This document shows positions 25,666 to 34,861 of a stretch of DNA of 64,000 bases, piece after piece. Both the position numbers and the translations under genes were made by a program. How positions within the stretch are numbered: the first letter of the stretch is position 1; each line of letters starts with the position of its first letter. The notes under the pieces are model-generated. The model made no database searches and had not been told where the DNA came from. It saw only the letters and a list, made by a program, of their open reading frames with translations. Origin of the DNA: Sarcina ventriculi. GTDB lineage: Bacteria; Bacillota; Clostridia; Clostridiales; Clostridiaceae. Location: NCBI RefSeq assembly GCF_900456775.1, contig NZ_UAUL01000012.1, positions 16,001-80,000 of the forward strand. The letters run 5' to 3'.

Positions 25666-26331
25666 CTATTCTCTATTAGCTATTATTAAAGACATATAAT
25701 CTCTATGATTTAATATATCTTCTTTTTTGTGCAATATTTTTTGCCCATCTCTTCCAGCCCTTGAAACTAAAACATAATTAAATCCTTTTTCTTCAAGAAC
25801 ATTTATTATCTTTTCTTCTAATTTATAAACCTTCATAACAACTACATACTTTTCATCTTTTATTTTATCAATACTTCTACCTGGAAGTATTAAAAGAGGT
25901 TCATCTCCTAAACAAAGAGGCATATCTGTAAGACTTGCTGAAGCACAAAACGATGTTATTCCAGGGATAGTTTGAACCTCATACTTTTCACTTTCAAAAT
26001 GCTTTAAAATATGAGTATATGTACTATAAATATAAGGGTCTCCTAAAGTGAAAAAAGCTACGTCTTTACCTTCATTTAAAAGACCTTCTATAAGATTATA
26101 AGCCAATTTTACCTTCTCATTAGTATTTGATTTTCCCATAGGAAAATGAATTATTCTAACGTCTTTTTCCTGCTTAACATAAGGCTTTATCGTTTCATAT
26201 GCAATACTTTCTCCCCCCTCTTGAGAGCTTGGACATATTAAAACATCACTTTCATTTATTATCCTTATAGCTTTTGCAGTTAAAAGCTCACTATCTCCAG
26301 GACCTACTCCAACACCTATAAACTTCGCCAT
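25666..26331 (-). CDS. cbiL: Cobalt-precorrin-2 C20-methyltransferase
   Basis: The 221-residue SAM-dependent methylase starts FIGVGVGPGDSELLTAKA and has FFTLGDPYIYSTY and IPGITSFCASASL, the CbiL/CobI group motifs. It adds the methyl group at C20 of cobalt-factor II. AAGGAGA precedes the ATG. It follows cbiT by 20 bp in the operon. Confidence 0.94.
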   Translation of the reverse strand: MAKFIGVGVGPGDSELLTAKAIRIINESDVLICPSSQEGGESIAYETIKPYVKQEKDVRIIHFPMGKSNTNEKVKLAYNLIEGLLNEGKDVAFFTLGDPYIYSTYTHILKHFESEKYEVQTIPGITSFCASASLTDMPLCLGDEPLLILPGRSIDKIKDEKYVVVMKVYKLEEKIINVLEEKGFNYVLVSRAGRDGQKILHKKEDILNHRDYMSLIIANRE

Positions 26332-26351
26332 TAAAAATTCTCCTTTTATAT

Positions 26352-26912
26352 TTATTTTTTTACACTTATTATAAAAATCGGATTATTCGCAATTAACATC
26401 TTCAATCTTCCTTTAGCTTTAGAAACCTGAAGCATTGTTACATCAACCTTTAAGCCTTTTTTTTCTACATAATCACAAAAAGCATTAAGGTTAGTTATGG
26501 TAATAAAATTTGCAACTAACATACCATTATTCTCTAAAAGTTCTAATGATTTATCTATAATACATTCCATATTTCCACCAGTTCCACCTAAAAATATTCC
26601 GTGAAACTTCATTTTAATATTACTTAAAACTTCTATTGCATCTCCTTCAATAAGATTTATATTAGTGCAATTAAACTTATCTATATTAATTTTAGTAGTC
26701 TTTATAGCTTCTTCATCACGTTCAATAGATACAACTTGCCCATTTTTACATATCTTTGAAGCTTGAACAGTCATACTTCCCGTTCCACTCCCTATATCTA
26801 AAAAATTAGAAGTTGAATCCAGTTCTAATTTAGCAAAAGTAAGTATTCTTATATCCTCCTTAGTCATAGGAACATCACTTCTTATAAATTCCTCATCCTT
26901 TATAAATTTCAA
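26352..26912 (-). CDS. cbiT: Cobalt-precorrin-6B C15-methyltransferase (decarboxylating)
   Basis: The 186-residue class I methyltransferase begins with IRSDVPMTKEDIR, the CbiT hallmark, and has the SAM motif FLDIGSGTGSMTVQ and acidic post-II region VSIERDEEA. The GIFLGGTGGNME segment is also typical. It methylates C15 and decarboxylates the C12 acetate. It is separate from CbiE here, whereas they are fused as CobL in aerobic-pathway bacteria. It starts 3 bp after the cbiE stop. Confidence 0.94.
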   Translation of the reverse strand: MKFIKDEEFIRSDVPMTKEDIRILTFAKLELDSTSNFLDIGSGTGSMTVQASKICKNGQVVSIERDEEAIKTTKINIDKFNCTNINLIEGDAIEVLSNIKMKFHGIFLGGTGGNMECIIDKSLELLENNGMLVANFITITNLNAFCDYVEKKGLKVDVTMLQVSKAKGRLKMLIANNPIFIISVKK

Positions 26913-26914
26913 AG

Positions 26915-27517
26915 CTATTTCACCTCCACCATCATAACAGATAGATTAGAAAATTCATAATTTAATATCTCTCTAGGATTCCCCTCAACTATCCTTTCAT
27001 TTTCATAAGATAAATTTTCACCCACAATAATAGTACAATTTATATTATTTTTAATGAGTATTTCACATAGTGATTTTGGAGTATTTTTATTATCAGTAAG
27101 CCAAATGGTCTTACAATTGTTCTTTACATGTTCTAAAAATTTTTCTTCTCTACCATGCATACTTCCTAAAAATGTCTTATTCCAAACCCTTTTAGTTTTA
27201 GCTGTTAAATACTGAAAAGAACTTATACCAGGAATTACTTCAAAATTTCTATTAAAATTTTTTGATATATAATCTGCTATACCGTAAAATAAAGGGTCTC
27301 CAGAGGCTAAAATTGATATATCTCCCTCTAAATTCTCCATATAAGTTAATATCTCTTTTAAATTGTTAACTTTTATTTTTTTGCCCTTTATCATAGATTC
27401 TAAAGTATCTATTGACCTTGAAAATCCTATAACATAATCACTATTTTTTATAATATTTTCTGCCTTTTTTAGTATATAATCAATATGCCCAGGACCTATC
27501 CCAACTATATAAATCAT
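26915..27517 (-). CDS. cbiE: Cobalt-precorrin-7 C5-methyltransferase
   Basis: The 200-residue tetrapyrrole methylase has YIVGIGPGHIDYIL at the N-terminus, LASGDPLFYGIADY and VIPGISSFQYLTAKTKRVW, which match CbiE. It methylates C5 of the corrin ring. It lies between cbiD and cbiT, 12 bp after cbiD, and works with CbiT on consecutive steps. The start has an AAGGAGAAA site. Confidence 0.94.
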   Translation of the reverse strand: MIYIVGIGPGHIDYILKKAENIIKNSDYVIGFSRSIDTLESMIKGKKIKVNNLKEILTYMENLEGDISILASGDPLFYGIADYISKNFNRNFEVIPGISSFQYLTAKTKRVWNKTFLGSMHGREEKFLEHVKNNCKTIWLTDNKNTPKSLCEILIKNNINCTIIVGENLSYENERIVEGNPREILNYEFSNLSVMMVEVK

Positions 27518-27529
27518 AAATTTTTCTCC

Positions 27530-28606
27530 TTAAGCTTTAGCTAAAATTTCCGAATCTACGGTTCCTTTATAGACTAAAACATCGATATCAATTTCTCCAT
27601 GAATGTATGTTATTGCAGATGACTTAATCTTTTTAGCTATATTTTGATATAATTTTTCATTTCCTTTTCCTAAAGTATTTACTGCTCCATCTGTTGTTTT
27701 CTCATTTAAAATTCTTTTTACAAACTCCATATCATAGCCTAAAAGAGCCATTTCAAGAGCTATAACCTCAAGTCTAACACCACACACTTTGCTATGAGTA
27801 TTAAAACATCCATAAGCTATTTTGCACATTTTTCCTATGTGCCCTATTATAGTAACCCTAGTAGCCCCCTTATTTACACAAGTTTCTAAAGCAAATCCCA
27901 CAAAATTAGACATTATGACCATTTTCTTTTCATCATATCCTAAATTTTTAGCAAATTTTTCTCCCATATGCCCAAATACTAAAATAATTTCTTTGCTATA
28001 TAAAATTTTTTGACTTATCTCAAGGGCTATTGATGCTTTTAAAGCTTCTTCTGACATAGGATAAACAATACCAGTCGTACCTAAAATAGATATCCCATTT
28101 AAAATATTTAATCTACTATTGAAAGTCTTTTTTGCTACTAATTCTCCATCTGGCACAAATATCTCAACAGCAACCTCAAATCTTTCGTTTTCACTAATTT
28201 CTTTAACAGCCTTTTCTATCATAAGTCTTGGTACAGGATTTATCGCAGCCTCACCTTTTTTTATACTAAGACCATCAGCATAAACCCTTCCAACCCCTTC
28301 GCCTCCATCAATAGAAAATTCATTGGCTTTTTTAACTCTTGCACCTATTAAAATACCATCAGTTACATCAATATCATCTCCGCCATCCTTTCTAACTAAA
28401 CATTCAACGTAATCTTCATAAAAATTTGTTTCATGAACCTCTATTTCAATATTTATATTATTAGGAGTAAGTATATTAACATAATCTAATGATTTCCCAT
28501 TAAAAAGTGCATAAGTAGCCGCTTTTGCTGCTGCCGTTGCACAAGAACCCGTAGTATATCCACATCTTAGCTTTTTACCAAAGCTTTCAATATACATTTC
28601 AAACAT
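27530..28606 (-). CDS. cbiD: Cobalt-precorrin-5B C1-methyltransferase
   Basis: The 358-residue protein has the diagnostic CbiD opening RCGYTTGSCATAAAKAA and the later GEGVGRVYADGL and INPVPR motifs. CbiD methylates C1 and has no homology to the other tetrapyrrole methylases; it marks the anaerobic route. Its ATG overlaps the cbiC stop (TAATG). A second ATG three codons in is possible. The upstream SD is weak, so translational coupling to cbiC is likely. Confidence 0.94.
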   Translation of the reverse strand: MFEMYIESFGKKLRCGYTTGSCATAAAKAATYALFNGKSLDYVNILTPNNINIEIEVHETNFYEDYVECLVRKDGGDDIDVTDGILIGARVKKANEFSIDGGEGVGRVYADGLSIKKGEAAINPVPRLMIEKAVKEISENERFEVAVEIFVPDGELVAKKTFNSRLNILNGISILGTTGIVYPMSEEALKASIALEISQKILYSKEIILVFGHMGEKFAKNLGYDEKKMVIMSNFVGFALETCVNKGATRVTIIGHIGKMCKIAYGCFNTHSKVCGVRLEVIALEMALLGYDMEFVKRILNEKTTDGAVNTLGKGNEKLYQNIAKKIKSSAITYIHGEIDIDVLVYKGTVDSEILAKA

Positions 28607-29229
28607 TATCTATCAACCACCATGTACATAAGGGCATTAACAATTGCAACCGATACAGTACTTCCGCCTTTTCTTCCCCTTATTGTTATGTTATCTAAAT
28701 CAGTTTTTAAAAGTTCCTCTTTACTCTCAGAAGCTCCAACAAAACCAATAGGAGCACCTATAACAAATTTAGGTTTAGCTTTTCCTTCTCTATAAAGCTC
28801 TATTAATCTGTAAAGGGCAGTTGGTGCATTACCAAAAACGAAAAACTCTATTCCTTCATTCATTGCTATTTCAATGGCTGCCATAGATCGTGTAATATTT
28901 TTTTCTTTAGCTATTCTAAAAGCCTCTTCCGTTGAAACATAATTTACAATTTCGCAACCTAACTTTTCTAAAGCTTTTTTATTTATACCTGATTTAATCA
29001 TTTGAGTATCTGTATATATTTTACACCCCTTTTTTAAAAGAGAAAGCGCCTTATCTATACTTTGTTCATCTATTCTAATTAAATCTTTATATTCAAAATC
29101 AGCTGTTGTATGAATAACTCTTTTTACAACATTTAGTTCTCTATCAGAAAAATCATGGTTTCCCATTTCTTCTCCAATTATTTCAAAACTTCTCTTTTCT
29201 ATATCCATAGGAACTTTTATATAGCCCAT
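28606..29229 (-). CDS. cbiC: Cobalt-precorrin-8 methylmutase
   Basis: The 207-residue protein shows the CbiC/CobH features ERSFEIIGEEMG, VKRVIHTTADFEY with the catalytic His, IYTDTQMIKSGIN and GAPIGFVGASESKEEL. It moves the methyl group from C11 to C12, producing cobyrinate. AAGGAGGAAT lies upstream. It is followed without a gap by cbiD. Confidence 0.95.
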   Translation of the reverse strand: MGYIKVPMDIEKRSFEIIGEEMGNHDFSDRELNVVKRVIHTTADFEYKDLIRIDEQSIDKALSLLKKGCKIYTDTQMIKSGINKKALEKLGCEIVNYVSTEEAFRIAKEKNITRSMAAIEIAMNEGIEFFVFGNAPTALYRLIELYREGKAKPKFVIGAPIGFVGASESKEELLKTDLDNITIRGRKGGSTVSVAIVNALMYMVVDR

Positions 29230-29287
29230 AAAATTCCTCCTTAAACTATACTTATTTCACTCATATATAAAATTAACATAATAAAGT

Positions 29288-30601
29288 TTATTTTAAAATA
29301 TTTTTTATAAATTCAATATTACCAAAGAAATGAACATGTGCATAAGTTGCCAATGTATTGTTTTTTAAATATCCACATCTCCAATAATTATCCTTTAAAA
29401 ATATATCTTTTTTTCTTATTTCATATATTGTTTCTTCATTAATTTCTACCTTTGATTTATGAAATTCATGAGCATTTATTTCTAAATTGCTAGGTAACAT
29501 ATTATTATCTTTTAAGACTCTTGCTGTATTATACCCAAAATTATTTAATGAATTTGTCATATAAGAGCATCCACTAAAATATTTAACCATATCAAATCCA
29601 TCTATATTTTCAGTTAAATACATAAGTCCTCCACATTCTGCATAACATTTAAGACCATTATTCAATTTTTCTTTTATATCTAAAAGGAGTTCTTTATTTT
29701 TACTTAAATCTTCTTTAAATATTTCTGGATATCCACCACCTATATAAAGAAAATTTATATCTTCAGGTAATTTTTTATCCCTTAATGGGCTAAAAAACGT
29801 TACCCTCCCAGCCTCTTTTAAAAGCTCTATATTTTCCTTATAATAAAATCTAAATGCTTCATCATAAGCAATTCCTATATTTAAATTTAAATTTTCTAGT
29901 TTAAACTTTTCTCTATTTGCTATTCTAATGTCACTTTCTTTAAAGGAACTTATAATACTATCTAAATCAACATATTTTTCTATAATATCACTAAATATAT
30001 CAATTTTATCTTTTAAATCCTTAATCTCTATTCCCTGAACTAACCCTAAATGTCTTGATTTAAACTTAACTTCTTCTGTTTTTGGTATGTATCCAAAAAC
30101 CTTAAGTTTAGTATGTTTTTCTATTATAAATTTTAAAAGATTATAATACTTTTCACTTACTTTATTTAAAACTATACCAGCAATATTAGCATCCTTAAAC
30201 TCTAATATTCCTCTAAGTTCTGCTGCTAAAGTTGTACTTTTTGCCTTTGGAGTTATTACTAAAACTATCGGAAGGTTAAGAATTTTTGATATATGATAGG
30301 TTGAAAATTCAGTATCTATGCCTTTCCCATCATAAAGTCCCATAACGCCTTCTATTATTCCTAAATCTCCTTCACCTCTTAAATAACTCTCCTTAACTCC
30401 TTCTTCCCCCATTAAATAAGCATCTAAATTTCTTGAAGTATTCCCAGTAATAAGTGTATGAAAATCTCCATCTATATAATCTGGCCCCACTTTATAACCT
30501 TGAACTTTATATCCTCTTTTCATAAGAGCTTTTAAAAGCCCTAAAGTAAAAGTAGTTTTTCCTCCACCACTCTCATTAGATGATATTATTATTGAGTGCA
30601 T
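29288..30601 (-). CDS. cbiA: Cobyrinate a,c-diamide synthase
   Basis: The 437-residue protein has an N-terminal P-loop synthetase domain (SSNESGGGKTTFTLGLLKAL), the conserved YKVGPDYIDGDFH, and a C-terminal class I glutamine amidotransferase domain with CYAECGGLMYLTE carrying the nucleophilic Cys. It amidates the a and c acetate side chains using glutamine and ATP. It overlaps the end of cbiK by 13 bp. Confidence 0.95.
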   Translation of the reverse strand: MHSIIISSNESGGGKTTFTLGLLKALMKRGYKVQGYKVGPDYIDGDFHTLITGNTSRNLDAYLMGEEGVKESYLRGEGDLGIIEGVMGLYDGKGIDTEFSTYHISKILNLPIVLVITPKAKSTTLAAELRGILEFKDANIAGIVLNKVSEKYYNLLKFIIEKHTKLKVFGYIPKTEEVKFKSRHLGLVQGIEIKDLKDKIDIFSDIIEKYVDLDSIISSFKESDIRIANREKFKLENLNLNIGIAYDEAFRFYYKENIELLKEAGRVTFFSPLRDKKLPEDINFLYIGGGYPEIFKEDLSKNKELLLDIKEKLNNGLKCYAECGGLMYLTENIDGFDMVKYFSGCSYMTNSLNNFGYNTARVLKDNNMLPSNLEINAHEFHKSKVEINEETIYEIRKKDIFLKDNYWRCGYLKNNTLATYAHVHFFGNIEFIKNILK

Positions 30602-31425
30602 AACACTTTAGCTCCTTTTTTCGTTTCACCTTTTCCTAAAACTTTTCCGTCTATTGTTTCTCTTAAATGATTTATATACATATCCCATATAGCTTCAAAC
30701 TCTCCAAGACCATGTAAAAATACATTAACATTAAATCCATTAGCCTTAAGAATAGACTTCCATGAATCTTCATCATCACCCGCTATATCATTTTTAGCAT
30801 GATCTCCTGCTACAAGCAAAAATGGCACCAAAGTAATATCTTTTATATTTAATCTTCTCAATCTTTTTATTACATTATCAACTGACGGATACCCCTCTAT
30901 AGTTCCAATTAAAAAGTTTTCCTTATCATTTTCACTTAATATGTTTTGAAGACATCCATAAGTTGCAAAGCTTGGATGGAAAGTCCCATGTCCCACTAAA
31001 ACATATCCTTCACTCTTTGGTAAAAAAGTATCTAAAGCATTTATAAAGCTTGTATAATCTTTTTCTTCCTCATTTTCAAAGTATAAAAGAGGTCTTGATA
31101 ATCTTAATATTTCAAAATTTTGTTTATAAATTCTAACAACATTTTTTATATAATCAAACTCTTCTCCTGAAATAATGTGAAGAGGTTGAATAACAATTTC
31201 CTTATAACCCTCTCTATAAAGATTATCTAATACCTCTTCTGGTTTATTTATCTTTATACCATATTTTTTATCTAAAGCTCTTATTATCATATGAGATGTA
31301 AAAGCTCTAAAAACATCATACTCTTTAAATGTTTCTGCTATTTTTCCTTCCACTTTATCTATTGTTTTTTCTATTGTGTCTAAATGGCTTGTACCAAAAC
31401 TTATCACTAAAATTGCTTTTTTCAT
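30589..31425 (-). CDS. cbiK: Sirohydrochlorin cobaltochelatase
   Basis: A 278-residue class II chelatase that inserts cobalt into sirohydrochlorin, the committing step of the anaerobic route. The start KKAILVISFGTSHLDT is the CbiK signature, and two metal-site histidines are in VLVGHGTFHPS and LLVAGDHAKNDIAG. The ATG at 31425 has an AGAGGAGA site; the longer upstream frame would overlap cobyric acid synthase without a better site. There is no signal peptide, so it is cytoplasmic. Confidence 0.94.
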   Translation of the reverse strand: MKKAILVISFGTSHLDTIEKTIDKVEGKIAETFKEYDVFRAFTSHMIIRALDKKYGIKINKPEEVLDNLYREGYKEIVIQPLHIISGEEFDYIKNVVRIYKQNFEILRLSRPLLYFENEEEKDYTSFINALDTFLPKSEGYVLVGHGTFHPSFATYGCLQNILSENDKENFLIGTIEGYPSVDNVIKRLRRLNIKDITLVPFLLVAGDHAKNDIAGDDEDSWKSILKANGFNVNVFLHGLGEFEAIWDMYINHLRETIDGKVLGKGETKKGAKVLCTQ

Positions 31426-31445
31426 TATTTCTCCTCTTTCTTTAA

Positions 31446-32957
31446 TCATTTTAATCCTAAGATTCTATCTAATTCTTCCATATCTAAATTTTCTTCCATT
31501 AGCTTTAAAAGTTCATCATATTGTTTTTCTCTATACTCATCATAACTTAATTTTTTATTTTCTTCTGTGATTAATAAATCTTTATTAAATTTTTCTTTAA
31601 AAGTTTCTACTAAAGAATTTAAAAATTCTGTTGAATCAAAAATCCCATGGATATAAGTTCCATAAACATTTCCTTTTTCATTAGAAAGTCCTAAAATGTT
31701 CTTATTTTCATCTTGTATAAATACATTTTTATCATCTAAAATCTCACTTCTACCATTATGTATCTCATATCCTATAACCTTTTTTCCAAAAGAATTACTG
31801 ATTAAATCATGCCTTGAAACAATATAACCGTTTGTATGCTTTAATGTTTTCAATTCATTAAATTCTGTTGAAATATCTAAAAATTTAAATCCTTCTTCTT
31901 CTCTTATATTTCCTTCTATACCTAAAGGATCTTTAATACTTTGTCCTAACATTTGATATCCACCACAAATGCCAAATAAAATAACTTTTTCTTTATTAAC
32001 TAAATCTTTTATTTTTTCAAAAAGACCATTATTTTTAAGCTCCTTTAAATCAAACAAAGTATTTTTAGTACCTGGAATTACTATAACATCAGGATTTTTA
32101 AGCTCTTCTAACGTTTCTACATATCTAACTGAAATTCCAGATACTCTATTAAATGAATTAAAATCAGTAAAATTAGACATATGTTTAAGCCTAATTATTG
32201 CTACATCTAAATTATTTTCTTTAGAGTTCTTATTTTTTATCTTGTCACTAACCCCATCTTCATCCTCTATATCCAACATAAAATAAGGCATTACTCCTAA
32301 AACTTTAACGCCTATTAAATCTTCAAGTTGCTTTATAGCAGGTTTAAATTTATCTTTATCTCCTCTAAACTTATTTATTACAACTCCCCTTAAAAGTTTT
32401 CTTTCATCTTCATCTAAAAGCATTATAGTTCCCAAAACTGAGGCAAAAACTCCACCTCTATCTATATCGCTTACTAGTATTATTGGTGCTTTCACACTTT
32501 TAGCCATATATGTGTTTGCTATATCCGTATCCTTCAAATTTATCTCTGCACAACTTCCAGAACCTTCTAAAACTATAAAATCAAATTTCTTAGAAATATC
32601 TTCATAGCTTTTTTTAACCTCTTTTCTAAAAAACTCACACATTTCTTTATACTTATAAGAATCCATATTTGAATAAACTTTACCATTTAAAATTATTTGA
32701 GTTTTATTATTTCCACATGGTTTTAATAAAAGTGGATTCATAATAGCCATAGGCTCTATTCCACAAGCCCTAGCCTGTACAACTTGGGCACGCCCCATCT
32801 CATCTCCATTTATTGTTACATAAGAGTTTAATGATATATTTAAAGCCTTAAAAGGAGCAACCTTTAAATCTTTCTTTTTTAAATACCTACAAATAGCACT
32901 TGCTAATGTACTCTTTCCAACACCAGAAGCCGTTCCAAGTAAAATAACATTATTCAT
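31446..32957 (-). CDS. cbiP: Cobyric acid synthase
   Basis: The 503-residue protein has an N-terminal ATP-binding domain with the P-loop GTASGVGKSTLA, the CobQ/CbiP hallmark LNISLNSYVTINGDEMGRAQ, and a C-terminal glutamine amidotransferase domain with ILFGICGGYQMLG and the YGTYIHGIFDS histidine. It amidates the b, d, e and g side chains. AGGAGGAGT precedes the ATG. It is 20 bp upstream of cbiK. Confidence 0.95.
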   Translation of the reverse strand: MNNVILLGTASGVGKSTLASAICRYLKKKDLKVAPFKALNISLNSYVTINGDEMGRAQVVQARACGIEPMAIMNPLLLKPCGNNKTQIILNGKVYSNMDSYKYKEMCEFFRKEVKKSYEDISKKFDFIVLEGSGSCAEINLKDTDIANTYMAKSVKAPIILVSDIDRGGVFASVLGTIMLLDEDERKLLRGVVINKFRGDKDKFKPAIKQLEDLIGVKVLGVMPYFMLDIEDEDGVSDKIKNKNSKENNLDVAIIRLKHMSNFTDFNSFNRVSGISVRYVETLEELKNPDVIVIPGTKNTLFDLKELKNNGLFEKIKDLVNKEKVILFGICGGYQMLGQSIKDPLGIEGNIREEEGFKFLDISTEFNELKTLKHTNGYIVSRHDLISNSFGKKVIGYEIHNGRSEILDDKNVFIQDENKNILGLSNEKGNVYGTYIHGIFDSTEFLNSLVETFKEKFNKDLLITEENKKLSYDEYREKQYDELLKLMEENLDMEELDRILGLK

Positions 32958-33074
32958 TTAACTCCTCCTGCATTCTTTATTTATAAATAATCAATTTTAT
33001 ATCAAAATAACTAAAAATATGCTCATATAGATAGAATTTTTACTAACCATTCTATCTAGATCAACATTTTTCTA

Positions 33075-33722
33075 TTAATAAATATTTAAATGAGCAAAAA
33101 TCCCATCTTTTTGTATAGAATCAATTTTAAAATTAACCCTTTCCTTAAATAATGGCCCATCATAAACAAAGGTATGGTACTCACCATTTTCACCACAAAC
33201 ATCACAATTTTTTGCCTTTATCTTGTCCAAAACCTCCTTATTTAAATCAGTCCCTAAAAAACTTTCATCTAAATAATTCAAATTGACTTTTTTTATCACA
33301 GCTTTAAAATCACAATTTACAAACTCAGATACTAAATCCTCTCTTGATTCTTGCCAAAGTGGAAACCATGATTTCATATAAACATTCTTACATCTATCAT
33401 CACACCATTTTCTATGATTCTCTATATCAATGTCTCCAAAAATACAACAAGTTGCTCCAATTTTTTTCCCTTGTCTAAGACCATCCTCAAAATTTTTCTC
33501 ATAATCTTCACCCGACGCTTTAACTAATATAAGAGGAATTTCTAAAGATTTTGAAACACTCCTTATCAAACTTAGTGATACATCATGAAACCACGATATA
33601 TCCTCCTCATCATGTGCTATGACCAAAAGTCCTACAACATCTTTGCCTAATCTTATAGCCCTGTATAAAGCTAATACACTATCTTTACCTGTACTATAAG
33701 AAACTATATACTTTTCTTTCAA
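33075..33722 (-). CDS. Dph6-like PP-loop ATPase (diphthine--ammonia ligase family) in the B12 operon
   Basis: The 215-residue protein has the PP-loop YSTGKDSVLALYRA at residues 9-22 and the family C-terminal motif CDVCGENGEYHTFVYDGPLF. It belongs to the adenine nucleotide alpha hydrolase superfamily, PF01902 type. In eukaryotes and archaea relatives amidate diphthine, but bacteria lack diphthamide, so that function is unlikely. It sits between cbiP and cobD in the cobalamin operon with small gaps (117 and 60 bp), which suggests an ATP-dependent, perhaps amidating, role linked to B12. That role is inference only. Confidence 0.8.
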   Translation of the reverse strand: MKEKYIVSYSTGKDSVLALYRAIRLGKDVVGLLVIAHDEEDISWFHDVSLSLIRSVSKSLEIPLILVKASGEDYEKNFEDGLRQGKKIGATCCIFGDIDIENHRKWCDDRCKNVYMKSWFPLWQESREDLVSEFVNCDFKAVIKKVNLNYLDESFLGTDLNKEVLDKIKAKNCDVCGENGEYHTFVYDGPLFKERVNFKIDSIQKDGIFAHLNIY

Positions 33723-33782
33723 TAATTTTACCCCTTTCTTTTCTGTTACAATATTGCAGATTAAAATTTTAAAATCTGATAA

Positions 33783-34847
33783 TTACATCATAATTAATCT
33801 CAAAGCTTCTATAAGTTTTTTATTTTCTTCTCTAGTCCTTACTGCAACTCTATAAAACTCATCACTAAGTCCGTAATAATTATTACATCTTCTAATTATT
33901 ATTTTGTGCTCTAAAAGTTTTTCATACAAATCTTTTTTCTGTGTTTTAATCATAATAAAATTAACACTTGGCTTAAAAACTTTTAATCCTTTTATATTTT
34001 TTAAGTTCTCATATAAATAATTCTTTTCATTCTTTGCAAACTCTAAAGAAACTTTTATATACTCCTTATCTAAAAATCCAGCAATCAATGCTTCCTTAGC
34101 CAAAGTATTTACCGACCATGAAATACCTACCCCGTCTATCTTTTTCTTTAACTCATTATTACTAATGAATCCATATCCTATTCTTATACCAGGGAAGGCA
34201 AAAAACTTTGTTGCAGATTTTACAATAATAAGGTTTTTAAAAGAATCTAAAAGTTTTTTGCACTCATAAATGTTTTTATCTTGTCTAAAATCTAAAAAAG
34301 ATTCATCTACAACAATCACAGTATTAGTTTCCCAAGCTTTAAGTAAAATTTCTTTAATATCTTTAGATTTAGTTAAAACTCCTGTTGGATTATTAGGATT
34401 ACAAATAAATACAACATCTAAATCTTCATTTATTTTTTCCAAAATATCATTTGTTATAGAAAAGCTATCTTCTTCTCTAAGATAAAAATGCTCTATACTA
34501 CATCCTATACTTTTAAGCGCTTCTTCATATTCTGAAAAAGTTGGTGCCAGTACAAGAGCTTTTTTAGGTTTTATCCCTCGCACAATATTAAAAATAATCT
34601 CAGCTGCACCATTTCCTAAAAGTATGTTTTCATAAGATACTCCCTCAAAATCTTCTATGGCTTTTTTTAAATCATAATATGTTATATCAGGATATCTTTC
34701 TATTTTTAATATATTTTTTTCTATACTTTTTTTTACCTTTTCTGATAAACCTAAAGGGTTTATGTTGGCAGAAAAATCTAAAAATTCTTTTGAAGATATG
34801 TTTAGTCTTCTTGCTACTTCTTCTATATTTCCACCATGTTTACTCAA
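33783..34847 (-). CDS. cobD: L-threonine-O-3-phosphate decarboxylase
   Basis: This PLP-dependent class I aminotransferase-fold enzyme makes (R)-1-amino-2-propanol phosphate for the nucleotide loop. It has the HisC/CobD motifs SANINPLG, LLGNGAAEIIF, VFICNPNNPTGVLT, VVDESFLDF and IVKSATKFFAFPGIRIGYG, the latter with the PLP lysine. The frame is open 33 codons further upstream, through the end of cbiB, but the TTG at 34847 lies 5 bp after an ideal AGGAGGGA site and gives the family N-terminus SKHGGNIEE (354 residues). I therefore chose the TTG. Confidence 0.93.
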   Translation of the reverse strand: MSKHGGNIEEVARRLNISSKEFLDFSANINPLGLSEKVKKSIEKNILKIERYPDITYYDLKKAIEDFEGVSYENILLGNGAAEIIFNIVRGIKPKKALVLAPTFSEYEEALKSIGCSIEHFYLREEDSFSITNDILEKINEDLDVVFICNPNNPTGVLTKSKDIKEILLKAWETNTVIVVDESFLDFRQDKNIYECKKLLDSFKNLIIVKSATKFFAFPGIRIGYGFISNNELKKKIDGVGISWSVNTLAKEALIAGFLDKEYIKVSLEFAKNEKNYLYENLKNIKGLKVFKPSVNFIMIKTQKKDLYEKLLEHKIIIRRCNNYYGLSDEFYRVAVRTREENKKLIEALRLIMM

Positions 34848-34861
34848 AATATCCCTCCTCA

